Assembly: GCA_963971425.1 (NCBI GenBank)
Contig: OZ020521.1
Span: forward strand, 26,676,012-26,740,011
DNA length: 64,000 nucleotides
Direction of reading: 5' to 3'
DNA from: Bryoerythrophyllum caledonicum
Taxonomy: Eukaryota; Streptophyta; Bryopsida; Pottiales; Pottiaceae
Shown: in pieces, positions 46,358-56,400 of the stretch
Position numbering within the stretch: the stretch's first letter is position 1
How the letters are laid out: every line of letters starts with the position of its first letter
The notes under the pieces: model-generated
What the model was told of the DNA's origin: nothing
What the model saw: the letters and a program-made list of their open reading frames with translations, nothing else
Database searches by the model: none
Made by a program: the position numbers and the translations under genes

Positions 46358-49300
46358 ATGATGGTGTCTCAGCTGCAGCACTTCTTCCAACCAAAGCCTG
46401 TCGACATTGACGATGATGATGGAGACGACAACAAACACTTAGATTGTTGGGAGCTCAAGGATCCTTCGATGACACTGAAGTGGACGCTGTTGTGGGCCCC
46501 CTACACAGAGAATCTAGTGTTTGGTCAGACCTTCGCTGGTGATATCCGTGAACCCCAACACACCAACTTCAAGACCAAAATTAATGATGTAGTCCACGAA
46601 GATAACGATTAGTGAAGTTGTCGTGTGAGACAACCACTAAGTCTATCGATCCTTATATGTTCACTATTGTAGTGAACAATACTTCGTCTCCCTTCTCTAT
46701 CTTCGACTTAGTCAGTTCTCTTAGGGGGTCACAGTTTGATGACATAGTGGCTCAGGTCGACCACGAAATCTCCCAAAAGAAATGGGAGACTAGTAGTGGT
46801 CAGCCGCTGAAAGCGAAGGCTGTAGCGAACAAACTCCGTGTCATTCTTTCCAGAATGAGTACTTTTGCCGCTCTTGAGAAGGCGAAATTAATCGCGTCTA
46901 GGCGCCCTATAGAACTTTCGGTAGTTTCTGGTGCCGTAACCGGTAGCCAGAATATAAGTCAAGCATCGGTACGGGTAAGAACTCCAGGTGCAAGAGCAAG
47001 TCGAAGCACCCTGCGCAACACGCTGTCCGCGTCTCCCGTCAAGAAGCGCTCAGCTGCCAAGAAGCCGGAGACTTCTTCCAGGAAGAAGACGAAACTCGAT
47101 TCAGAGGAAGAGTTGGCCAATTCGATGGCCTCTGCACTGTTGGAACTCCCTTCGGCGCTCGAGTTCGGAGAGGTAACAGACTACATCAACGTCCAACAGA
47201 TATATCAGAAATTCTGGACGGAGTGTCAGAGCTGTTTCTTTCAAGGAGACAGAGAGATGAAGATCGAGCTTGATGTGATGAGGCTGCATAATGCACTACC
47301 GGAGTGGACGATCCGTGCATTCGAACCTCGGGGAATGGAGGAGTTGAAGCATTATTACCTCGAAATGCCGGACAAGACGCAGAAGTAGACTCTCTGCATC
47401 ATGCCCAAGCTCAATCATATGCCAACGAAGGTTGAGGAGCTCAGCGACTGCGACTTCTATATCATCAACGGCCAGCACAACGTTGCTGCATCAAAGTCGA
47501 TGATAAACGACAACGTATCGGAGTTTATGAGAAGGCACTTCCGAACATGGCAGTGTTACATTGTCTGGACGGAGGACCTTGAGAAGCTGAGGAAGATTTC
47601 CGCGTATTTTAATCGCGTAAATCACTTGGTCCAATTCAAGCCGACGTGGGCAACAAATATCCTTGGCTCTCGCACGTTGTGGATCCAAGCTGGAAGACCG
47701 ATGCCGAAGCACTCCGCCGCAGGCATTCACGGGTCCCACAGATCAGGTCGGAGAACGGCAGTGGAGATTGCCAATGACAAGAAGTTTGAGGTAATTAATC
47801 TTAACCAAGGTCATGCACTTTAGCTCGACTCGAGCTAACTTCTGTGCTTGTCCTTCTTAGTATAGTTCTGTATAGAGATTCAAGCACTTAGAGTGTACAC
47901 TCTCCGGTTGCAAGTTAGCTCGACTCGAGTTAACCTGCATTTTTGGGTCCTGCTAGTTTGGTTTTTTTTCCTCTGTGGTTGTACGCTAAATCAACACTGC
48001 CAATGTTGTGCACAACCATTTCTAAACGCGGTTCGTGAGCGCTTCGCAATGATCGACGTCGCCAAAAGCCAGGCAGCGCTCAAGAAAGCCGGAAAGGCGA
48101 AGGAGCTCTCGATTACGAACGAGGTGGAGATTATCACCTCGTCCGATGAGACCTTCAAGCTCTGGTTCGATGTCATCTCTTCGGCGGCACAAGGCAACCT
48201 CATCAATGTCGATTCAACAACGTCGCCCTTGTCAAAGTTTAAGAATGCCAAGTCCTGGGTGCCTGAGAAAGATGGGATATTGACGCACGAGTTCTTTAAG
48301 TTTTTCGGCAATATGACCGAGGCTGATCACGCAATGCTGTGTAAACATATTCTCAATCGATCACGGCCATCGCAAAAACTACCTTATCCTAAGGTGGTTG
48401 TAAAGCACCCGCAATCAGTGCTAGAGGATTGCTACAGCGCCCGGGACTGGGTCGATTGAAGGAAGAGGAAGGAGGTCGCTCGGATGGAGCTTCAGTTGAT
48501 CACGCCGAAGCTCGCCTTCTTCAACAGCACTGGAGCGTACAGTCATTCCAACTGGCGAAAGTTTAAGAAGGACTACAACGTCAGCAAGGCCTCAAAGCGT
48601 GCCCTCTTGGATTGGGGTCCACCGGATTCATACTATGCAAACTCAAGGCAGACGCAGTTTCGCAACTGCAAATGTGAAGATCTCTCTCCATATGCGAAGG
48701 AGTTCTTCAGAGTCTTCCTCGATGTGCGGGCGCGATCCGTTGCACCTGTGGGGGCCTTGCACTTTCGTCCTTACAAGGCGGCAACCAACTCGCTCGGAGG
48801 ATGGCCCTCGGATTCGTGGCGTAACTTGGGCTGCAACGTGAAGCTCGGCATCATCGACTTCCGTAATATCCCTGGGTTTGCAGGGAAGGCAACGTCGTCA
48901 TTGGAGAAGCCCTTCTTCGACGAGTTCATGACAATGTTCGCATTGAAAGGGCAGCCTTCTCTCACCGGTCTTCCAGCGTGGCTCTTCATTTGCGGCGACA
49001 AGCAGTCACACCTTCAAGTGACAGCGTTTGCTGAGGGCCCGTCGTTGTGCCATGCGTACGACGTCCTGCAGTCGAAGTATCTTCCCTCCGACAACGAGCG
49101 CTTGGGGGGATTCGCGCCAAAGACCAACAACGCTCTCGACCCGGTTCGCCTCCTCTTTCTCTTCAAGAAAGAGCTTACGCAGATTCCGGCCGTGAAGAAG
49201 ATCTACGCAGCTCCGGAGCATGTGTTGCACACCAAGCTACGCAAGTACAACGAGCTGGCGTACTCCATGAACATGAACGAGCTGAGAATGGAGTTCTTCA

Positions 49301-50637
49301 TCAAGGTTCTTGAGCTGTTTAGCAAGAAAGGGGATTCTACTGTCCAGCTGTTTTGCGGGACGAAATTACTGACTGCGAGTGTGGTGAGTATCCCTGCAGT
49401 TTAGCTCGACTCGATCTAAACTGTTGATCCCCTCTCTGACTGTGAATGTATTGTTTCAGAGAGGTCATCTCTCATGCTTTTGTAGCGTGGCACTTTAGCT
49501 CGAGTTGAGCTAAAGTGCCGGCTTATACTTATATGGTTTTCTAGCAGTCGTCAATCGCGTCATATTCTTCCAAGTTTTAATGGTTGCGTTTTCCTATCAG
49601 TGTTCTTTTGTACTCACTTTAGCTCGAATCAATAAAAAGTGTAACTTGTTTAATCCATTGGTGTGCAGATGTTGGATCTGGAGGCATTTTGCATATCCCA
49701 CAACACCGATGAGCAGGACCTGGACGACGCCCAAGATGTAGCGTTGACGTTGGATCGGGCCAACTTTGTTATTGGTTCATATCACGTCAGCGCAGAGATC
49801 TTCCCCGAGCTTGGAGAGGCTCTTGCCAAGGGGAAGGGGAAAGCGATTATCGATCTCGTCGATGAGGAGGAGGAGGAGGATGTGGTCCCGAGCCCCATTG
49901 GTGTGTGCCCGAGCACCAGTACGGTCACACCTGATGCCGATTCCCATGACGACTTCGATACCAACACTCCGGCGGAGCTTCATAGTGGCTCTCAGTCTGA
50001 AGCGGGAGAGACAATGGGTACCTCGCGGCAGCGGCTCGATTTCCTGGAGTTGGAATCGCTTGATATCTCCGAGAGGCCTCATTCAGCTCCGACCTTGGGT
50101 GGGTCATCCGCTCGCCCCGCAACCAAGAAGAGGAAAGTCGCCAACGCGACCGGCCACTCTCCGTTGGCAATGGCGAGCAGTGCTCAGGATGACATCAGGT
50201 TTATCGCCCTCGAGAAGAAGCTCGAAGAGGAGGCCACCCGGATGAGGTTGATGGAGTAGCGGCTGGCGGAGCGTGACGAGGAGCTCAGGGATATGCAGCG
50301 GAGGCGTGACGAGGAGATGAAGAGGGACCAGGACCAGAGGCATAACGACATGCTGCTCATGATGCAGAGATTCATGACGGCTACTATGCCTCCTGTTGCC
50401 ACGACACAACCCGTAGTGAATTTTACGATCCCTCAACCTCCAATCTCAGCTGACGATGGGACTGGGAGTCTGCCTCGCGATTCGCTTATGCCGTCTCCGG
50501 CGGGTTCCTCCCCCATCTCCATGGGGGCTCAATTGCTGCCTGATCCCCCGTCCCGGCCGACCCGCCCCTCTTCCTCCCCGAAGTCGCCCGCTCGGAGCGA
50601 TTCTGTCGTTGATGTCCCCAGCTCATTGTCACGTTAG
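46358..50637 (+). pseudogene. Large passenger protein with DGQHR/ParB-like motif and coiled coil
   Basis: Likely exons: 46358-47790, about 48040-49383 and 49669-50637, with phase-0 introns starting GTAATT and GTGAGT. Each intron holds palindromes. The product would exceed 1,200 aa. Around 47446-47507 it reads DCDFYIINGQHNVAASKSM, resembling the IxDGQHR signature of ParB/Srx-fold proteins, followed by KISAYFNRVNHLVQFKPTWA. Later parts are WGPPDSYYANSRQTQF and a globular region to 49383. The C-terminus has an acidic run, an NLS-like KKRKV and a coiled coil (LAERDEELRDMQRRRDEEMK). In-frame stops: TAG 47386, TGA 48457 and TAG 50257, each explainable by C-to-T. One frameshift lies near 46610. Function unknown; exon 2 start is uncertain. 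Confidence 0.6.
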
Positions 50638-50730
50638 TGTAACGTAGTTGCGAATGTTAGAGGCAGAACATTTTTTAAATGTCCAATTTTGTACTCCAGT
50701 ATTTTTGTTAATATTACAGTGCTCAGTGAT

Positions 50731-50757
50731 CACTTTAGCTCAACTCGAGCTAAACTG
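50731..50757. repeat. Single palindrome between passenger genes
   Basis: CACTTTAGCTCAACTCGAGC followed by TAAACTG, an imperfect copy in the spacer after the large passenger gene. Confidence 0.75.
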
Positions 50758-50838
50758 CTTGACATCTGACGACTTTGACTTGTATCAGTGTCCAATGTGC
50801 CCATGAGCTGATGGGTTGAAGTTGTTGAATTTTTTCAG

Positions 50839-51122
50839 ATCTTAGTTTTGGTGATGACGCGATTGCTCAACGAGTCGTAGATGAGGTCGTTCAAACTGCA
50901 GTCCCAGTCGTAGAGGATGTCGTCTAATCTTTGGCCGTGCTCGTAGACGAGATCAATTGTGATTCTCCTGTCCCGGAGCCCGCTCTTCTTGTCCCGGAAC
51001 CGTGCCCCCAAATGGTTCTGGAGCACTCGGGGCCCCTTGACACCATGCAAGTTTCGTTGGAATCGATGGGGGTCCAAAACGAATTGCTCCAAGACGATGA
51101 AGTTCTCGAGGTGCTCTTCTAA
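50839..51122 (+). pseudogene. Acidic passenger exon, unrecognised
   Basis: After a pyrimidine-rich acceptor (TTTTTTCAG) a frame reads DLSFGDDAIAQRVVDEVVQT, then VPVVEDVV, an in-frame TAA and VLVDEINCDSPVPEPALLVP down to a TAA at 51120-51122. The internal TAA could come from CAA. The segment is acidic with no recognisable fold. It may be a 5' exon of the phosphatase-like gene that follows; the joining exon boundary was not found. Confidence 0.4.
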
Positions 51123-51225
51123 CACTATCCACACTCTGCGCTTCCCCATGTTGCTTCCCCCCCCCGTTTGCTCTCTTCGTTCTACATTATGTTGACTTGT
51201 CGTTGTTCATGAATCTTTAGTAATA

Positions 51226-52050
51226 TTGTTCGTTCTCCTGGCGTTTCTGAACGAGGTCTGCGAGGCATCAATAAGTGGTGCCAGTAATTTAGAAAAAATA
51301 CCTAGAGTCTGTTCAGATTTCGAGGGCAGGTGGTTGAATATTGAGCTGGACCTAATTGGGATTCTATGCACTTGTAAGCCATCGTGGCAGGCCAGGAGAT
51401 CCAGGGACTCTATCCCATCCATTCACTCGGCTTCGGTGTCGGCCGAAGTAGGCCCTAAGCTTGTTCGGGTGCGCCCTGGTTGTACTGAATTCCTTACGAA
51501 GTTGTCTAAGATTGCCACCATCACGGTCTGGAGTTCAATGATGGAATCTACAACACGTGAGATATGTCACTATCTTTTTCAGCATAGTTCTGCGTATCCT
51601 CTCAGGATCTTTGGTCAGGAGAGTTGCGATAGGGTTCCTGAGCGTAGAGTCGGTAACAGAACAATCTACATGAAGGAATTTGGCACTCAGAAGGACATCT
51701 TCTTGAAGACGTTATCGAACCATCTCTTTAATAGGTTGGGCCGTGAGTATACTCCGACAAATACGCTTGTCATTGACGATAGCCCGATTAAGCATGTCCT
51801 CAATTTGCCGGAGAACGTCCTTCTTCTTCCGTCATGGTCGCACAACCATGATGGCGCGAGACATGATTCTGTACTGCTGGAGGAATTGCTACCATATCTC
51901 TCTGACCTTCATCAGTTTTCGGGTGGCCTAGCGCAGTACCGTGTTGAACATCCCTCGGGCCGGGAGATGTTCTATAATGATCAGAAGACGTGTGGTCAGT
52001 CTGCGAGTATTTGTAACGCAATTCAAGCCTATCAGAATCTTCGTTCCTAA
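51226..52050 (+). CDS. FCP1-like HAD-family phosphatase, transposon passenger
   Basis: The frame (up to 274 aa, first exon edge uncertain) shows the FCP1/NIF-type HAD fold: motif I region WLNIELDLIGILC, then LVRVRPGCTEFLTKLSKIA, VWSSMMES (motif II serine), IFGQESC, FLKTLSNHLF (motif III lysine) and TLVIDDSPIKHVLNLPENVL (motif IV double Asp). In motif I the first Asp is present but the second Asp of DxDG is isoleucine; plant FCP1-like proteins often have Asn there. Catalysis may be weak or lost. FCP1 relatives act on phosphoserine proteins such as the RNA polymerase II tail. No stop interrupts it, unlike neighbouring genes. It was probably captured from a host gene. The true start is not resolved. 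Confidence 0.7.
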   Translation: MFVLLAFLNEVCEASISGASNLEKIPRVCSDFEGRWLNIELDLIGILCTCKPSWQARRSRDSIPSIHSASVSAEVGPKLVRVRPGCTEFLTKLSKIATITVWSSMMESTTREICHYLFQHSSAYPLRIFGQESCDRVPERRVGNRTIYMKEFGTQKDIFLKTLSNHLFNRLGREYTPTNTLVIDDSPIKHVLNLPENVLLLPSWSHNHDGARHDSVLLEELLPYLSDLHQFSGGLAQYRVEHPSGREMFYNDQKTCGQSASICNAIQAYQNLRS

Positions 52051-52079
52051 TGTAGTTGGAAACGCTTAGATCCTTAATA

Positions 52080-52107
52080 CACTTTAGGTCGAATAGAGCT
52101 AAACTGT
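52080..52107. repeat. Degenerate palindrome after the phosphatase gene
   Basis: CACTTTAGGTCGAATAGAGC followed by TAAACTG; arms keep the TTTAG/CTAAA pattern but the centre is changed. Confidence 0.6.
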
Positions 52108-52317
52108 TTCGATTGACTGCAGCTCCATTTTGTAAATTTTGTTGGGCCGTGTTTTGTATATATTTTTTGATAATACAAATGGAGATGTTTCTCCACTGAA
52201 TTTGTTGTGCGGATTGGATACCTACTGCTGGTGAAATGTCGTCCTTTTTTTAATGATTGGAATTTTTATCTATTGTTCTGAGGTATGTGAGTGTCACTTT
52301 TGTTGAAATTTCTACAG

Positions 52318-53172
52318 GGCTGGGATTGTCGGGCGTCCGTGGATTCCTTGTTGGGCCCACATGAGTTCGCCCTTTCCCTTCGGAGTAAAGGGCTTTTGTT
52401 GCACTCTGCTGCAACCGCGCAGTCAACCATGGATTATTCGACCATGGCAGTGGACGACGGAGTTGTTGAAAGCCCTATTGCGCGGGAGCCAATTCATGAA
52501 AGGAACAATTCACCTTCGCCGCAGTGGCCTCGTTCAGTTCCGGGGTCTCCGTACCTAAACCTGGATAATTGTATTCCGGCAAAGCGTATTCTCTATGACG
52601 GTTTAAGGGATGCCACTCACCACCGCTCGCTCACGGTGTGTGTTATGCTGACCTCCAAGTTATTGCACTATTGAGTCGTTCTTGCCTAGAGAGTCTTGGT
52701 TTGTTATTGAGGTACCTTGCACTCTTGTAGTTTTGCTTCATTTGAGCTTGTTTTTGTTCATTGGATGTTAAATGTGCTCTGTGAATTTCCCCTTCTGCAA
52801 TTTAGCTCCATTCGAGCTAAAGTGCACTAGGATGGATCTTGATGATACAGTTTTCATGTGTTGTCGTGTAGGTGTATTCCACCTAAAGTGTATTTGTTTG
52901 GATTGTTTGTGGCGCCTATTGTGCAGGAACCATTTGGTAAATGTCTTCACCCCCGTATTATCTCAAGAAATGCTGTTGGAATCAAATGCTCTCCTTCCGC
53001 TCCCACCCGCTGTCACTCGCTGCCCAAATCAAACACGGACGAGGTGCGTAGGCGGGGTTTGCAGCGTCTTCTTGAGAGTCCATTAATGCAAGAGAATGGC
53101 GCAACATGGACTCGGCAACGTCAGAGGGCTTTTTTGAAGACGCGTATGGAGGCTTATGGAGGGACTCCCTAG
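52318..53172 (+). CDS. Unrecognised passenger gene, at least two exons
   Basis: An exon at 52318-52635 follows a TTTCTACAG acceptor (GWDCRASVDSLLGPHEFALS and later NNSPSPQWPRSVPGSPYLNL) and ends at GTGTGT. A second exon follows GTGTAG at about 52872 (CIPPKVYLFGLFVAPIVQEP, then KSNTDEVRRRGLQRLLESPL) and ends at TAG 53170-53172. The intron contains a palindrome at 52798-52826. I recognise no domain. It may be the 3' part of the phosphatase-like gene or a separate gene. Exon phases were not verified. Confidence 0.4.
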
Positions 53173-53434
53173 ACTGTTTGATTAGTAATAGGGCGATTGT
53201 GTTTTGCGTCGAGGTAAATGAGTGTTGTGTGTGACTTTTTTTATGAAGTTTTGAATAAAGCTTGGATTAATAGTATATGCTTCCTTTACCGTTACCACTT
53301 TTTTGGACAATCAACTATTTTAGTCCATCCATGGTATGAAATACAGTATTCTTGATACATTGTCTTTATGCTTTGCACCTTCAAATGTCTGTATTTATTG
53401 ATACTTCAACAACCATATTTCTCCATAGTCATGG

Positions 53435-53462
53435 AAATTTCTCAATATAACGAATATGGTGT
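53435..53462 (-). repeat. Right terminal inverted repeat
   Basis: 28 bp, the reverse complement of the left end with two mismatches (positions 21 and 24 from the tip). LINE ORF2 resumes immediately after. Confidence 0.9.
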
Positions 53463-53464
53463 TA

Positions 53465-56400
53465 GTACAAATAGACTCCCTTATAGATATTCTTTCTAAC
53501 TACCAACACCTCACACACATACAATGGCAAGAAGCTTGCACGACTCTTGACAAACTTATTAACGAGATTTCTACTACACTAGAAAAGACTTGTCAAGCGC
53601 CCCCAATCCCACAACTAATACCGAGAACCTCGAAACAAGGGGGTATCTCCCAAAGAAAACTAGCCAAAAAGTGGAAACAACATCTTGCCACATACCACAC
53701 TATTCGCAAAACAATTTATATTGCTAAAACCAACCAAAATTGGCAAACCCACCCCATACTCTCCGAACTACAGCACCTCCGCCATCCCCAAATCCCACAA
53801 GTACGACCACCCAACACCCCTCACGAAGACTGGCTAAAAGACATTGCAATCATTGCAAAAACCGCCAACAAAGAAGCTCAGAAAATCACTACAAAATATG
53901 CAAGAGAATGTGTCAAAAAAGCTATTTCTAAATATTGTCAATTATATGAAACAAGCCCAAAAAAGATTAATAGAAAAGTCTTTAAAAACAACACAAACCT
54001 GCCACTGGACTGCATTTTAGACCAAAACAATAACATATTAACCAGCCCAGATGACATCGCAAACGAAATACATCTTCAACAATCCATAAACAATAGACCA
54101 ACCGTCCCCCCATGTTACTTTCAACCACAACATACACCAACATGCACATGCGGAGTTAGAAAATACCCGTGGCATGATTTAGACGGATTTACTATTGATA
54201 AAAGAGGAGAACCAACTACACCTCTCCACACATACTATAACAGAGACACATACAACATGTGCCTAAAAAATCTTGGAACCAACAAAGCTCCTGGCCCGGA
54301 CCATATACCCAACTCAATTCTAAAAAACATGCCCCCAAGATTCCACGATCTCCTATCATTATTTTTCCTTCATTGTTACAAACAAAAATCCATTCCTACA
54401 TCTTGGAAAACAAGTCTAACTATCTTATTATACAAAAAAGGCAACCCATCCGTACTACCTAACCACCGACCTATTGCCTTAGCTAACACCATTTACAAAT
54501 TATATACTAGTACACTTACATCAATATTATCGGCCTACGGAGAAATACACCAAATATTACACGAAAGCCAAGAAGGGTTTAGAGCCGAGAGAAGTACCAC
54601 ACGACAACTTCAAACCCTCATTGCCGCTCTTGAGGATGCAAAATTCACGAATAAAGACATCTACATACTCTATATTGACTTCAAAAACGCATTTGGTTCC
54701 ATTGACCATCCTCGATTGCTAGCCGTTATGAGTGATCTTGGGTACCCGGAAGACGCAATCACACTAGTTGGCAATATATACTCCCAATCTACTACTACAT
54801 ACGTCAGAGAATTCTTTGGTAAAACACGCCCTATCCCCATCCAACGTGGTACCATCCAAGGCGACACATTGAGCCCGTACCTCTTTATTATTTTTCTAGA
54901 ACCTCTATTGAGATGGCTTCAAAGAGGCAATGATGGCTACACATTTGGAACTTCTAAAGTCACCGTAAATTCGGCCGCATATGCCGACAATCTAGCGGCC
55001 ATCTCCGGGCGTCTTAAACCACTCCAAACCCAATTAGACAAAATAGACAAATTTTGTCTATGGACCGGGATGGAACTTGGGGTCCAAAAATGTGCCGTAA
55101 CCGGATGTCCAAATAAATCCAAAATAAATCCGACCGCCTTCAAAGCCCTTATTCAAGCTACCAATATCCACTATCGTAACCAACCAATTCCGGTACTCAA
55201 CCAAAACCAACCTTACATATACCTTGGAATAAACCTAGTTCCATCGTTAAAATGGAAAATTCAAACCCACGTTACTACTACGAAGCTTATTAAACAATGC
55301 AATGAACTTACACTATGCCCGGCCACATTACAACAAAAAATAAAAATGATTGATACCGTCATACGACCGGGTATCTCATATAGTTTTTATGCGGTTCCTT
55401 ATTCCATGCCCGCCATAAACAAACTTGACAAAAAAATCATAGCCATACAAAAGAAAGTATGTGGACTCCCTAAATGCATGCCCAATGTCATAACACAACT
55501 CCCCCACGAACTATTCGGATTAGAAGCTTTTTCCCTCAAAAATGCCTATTTACACTACATTGGAGAACAACTCCAAAATGCACTTAACGACGAGGGATGA
55601 CTAGGCCTAATTTACAGCGGACTCCTTCGACACATCTTTGCCATTTATGGAGGAGCACAATACCTCCAAAGACTGAAAAAAACTAGTTGTCTTCGGTCTC
55701 CTATTACCCGCACACTCTTTCTACTCAAAACAGAAGGTCAAACATTCCTAAAAAGCACGCTAGAAGATTTCCTACTAGGCCCCGCACCGCTTGAACAAAA
55801 TTGGGCAAACGAAATACACAATCTCCCTAGACTTGACCGACAACTATCTGCCAAACTCCTACAAAAACTTTTATCAACAAACATTACCGATCTAAAACAA
55901 ATTACACTACCAAATGGAACACAACTTATGGACGACAAGAACTACAGAACATTCTACGGTACCCCTCACAAATTAATAAAAAGTGCTTTGAATATTGCTA
56001 AACAATTATTTTGTCAAACTCCATGTCTCCCTGATTGTCTGAACCCTTGCACTACTCACGCCCCACCTTACACACTCAAAGACCCGTACATCATTGGTCA
56101 CAATGACACCCATCCCAATACCAATCTCCCATTAATCCCTCCAAACCCGCCACACTCACGACCATATGCCCCTCCACCACATATATAAAAAAATCCTTCC
56201 ATATACCCAATAAACAACATAACCGCGCACAAACATAGAAAATATATTGACTCCAACAAAATAAGCAAACAACACACCTTATACCTATGCCATTGGTCTC
56301 ACAATAACACCTCCTACACCAAATGGCTCCCCCAAAGAAATCTTTTCCCTTGGCACAACTCAAACGCTTCCCTACATAACACATAAATCCTCACACAATA

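Larger units (their letters stand above)
32224..53465. mobile_element. Giant (21.2-kb) DNA transposon nested in the LINE
   Basis: The element spans 32227-53462. Its ends are inverted: both read ACACCATATTCGTTATATTG and match for 26 of 28 bases. TA, or TAA/TAG with one change, flanks both sides (32224-32226 and 53463-53465), fitting a 2-3-bp target duplication. Cutting at these points joins LINE ORF2 in frame (codons CTA then GTA), which proves it is a secondary insertion. It carries a DDE-like DUF7869-type gene (minus), passenger genes (plus), about 30 short palindromes, telomere-like repeat and nested MITEs. The superfamily is not settled: TIR and short duplication recall PIF/Harbinger or mariner, but the transposase does not look like theirs. 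Confidence 0.85.
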
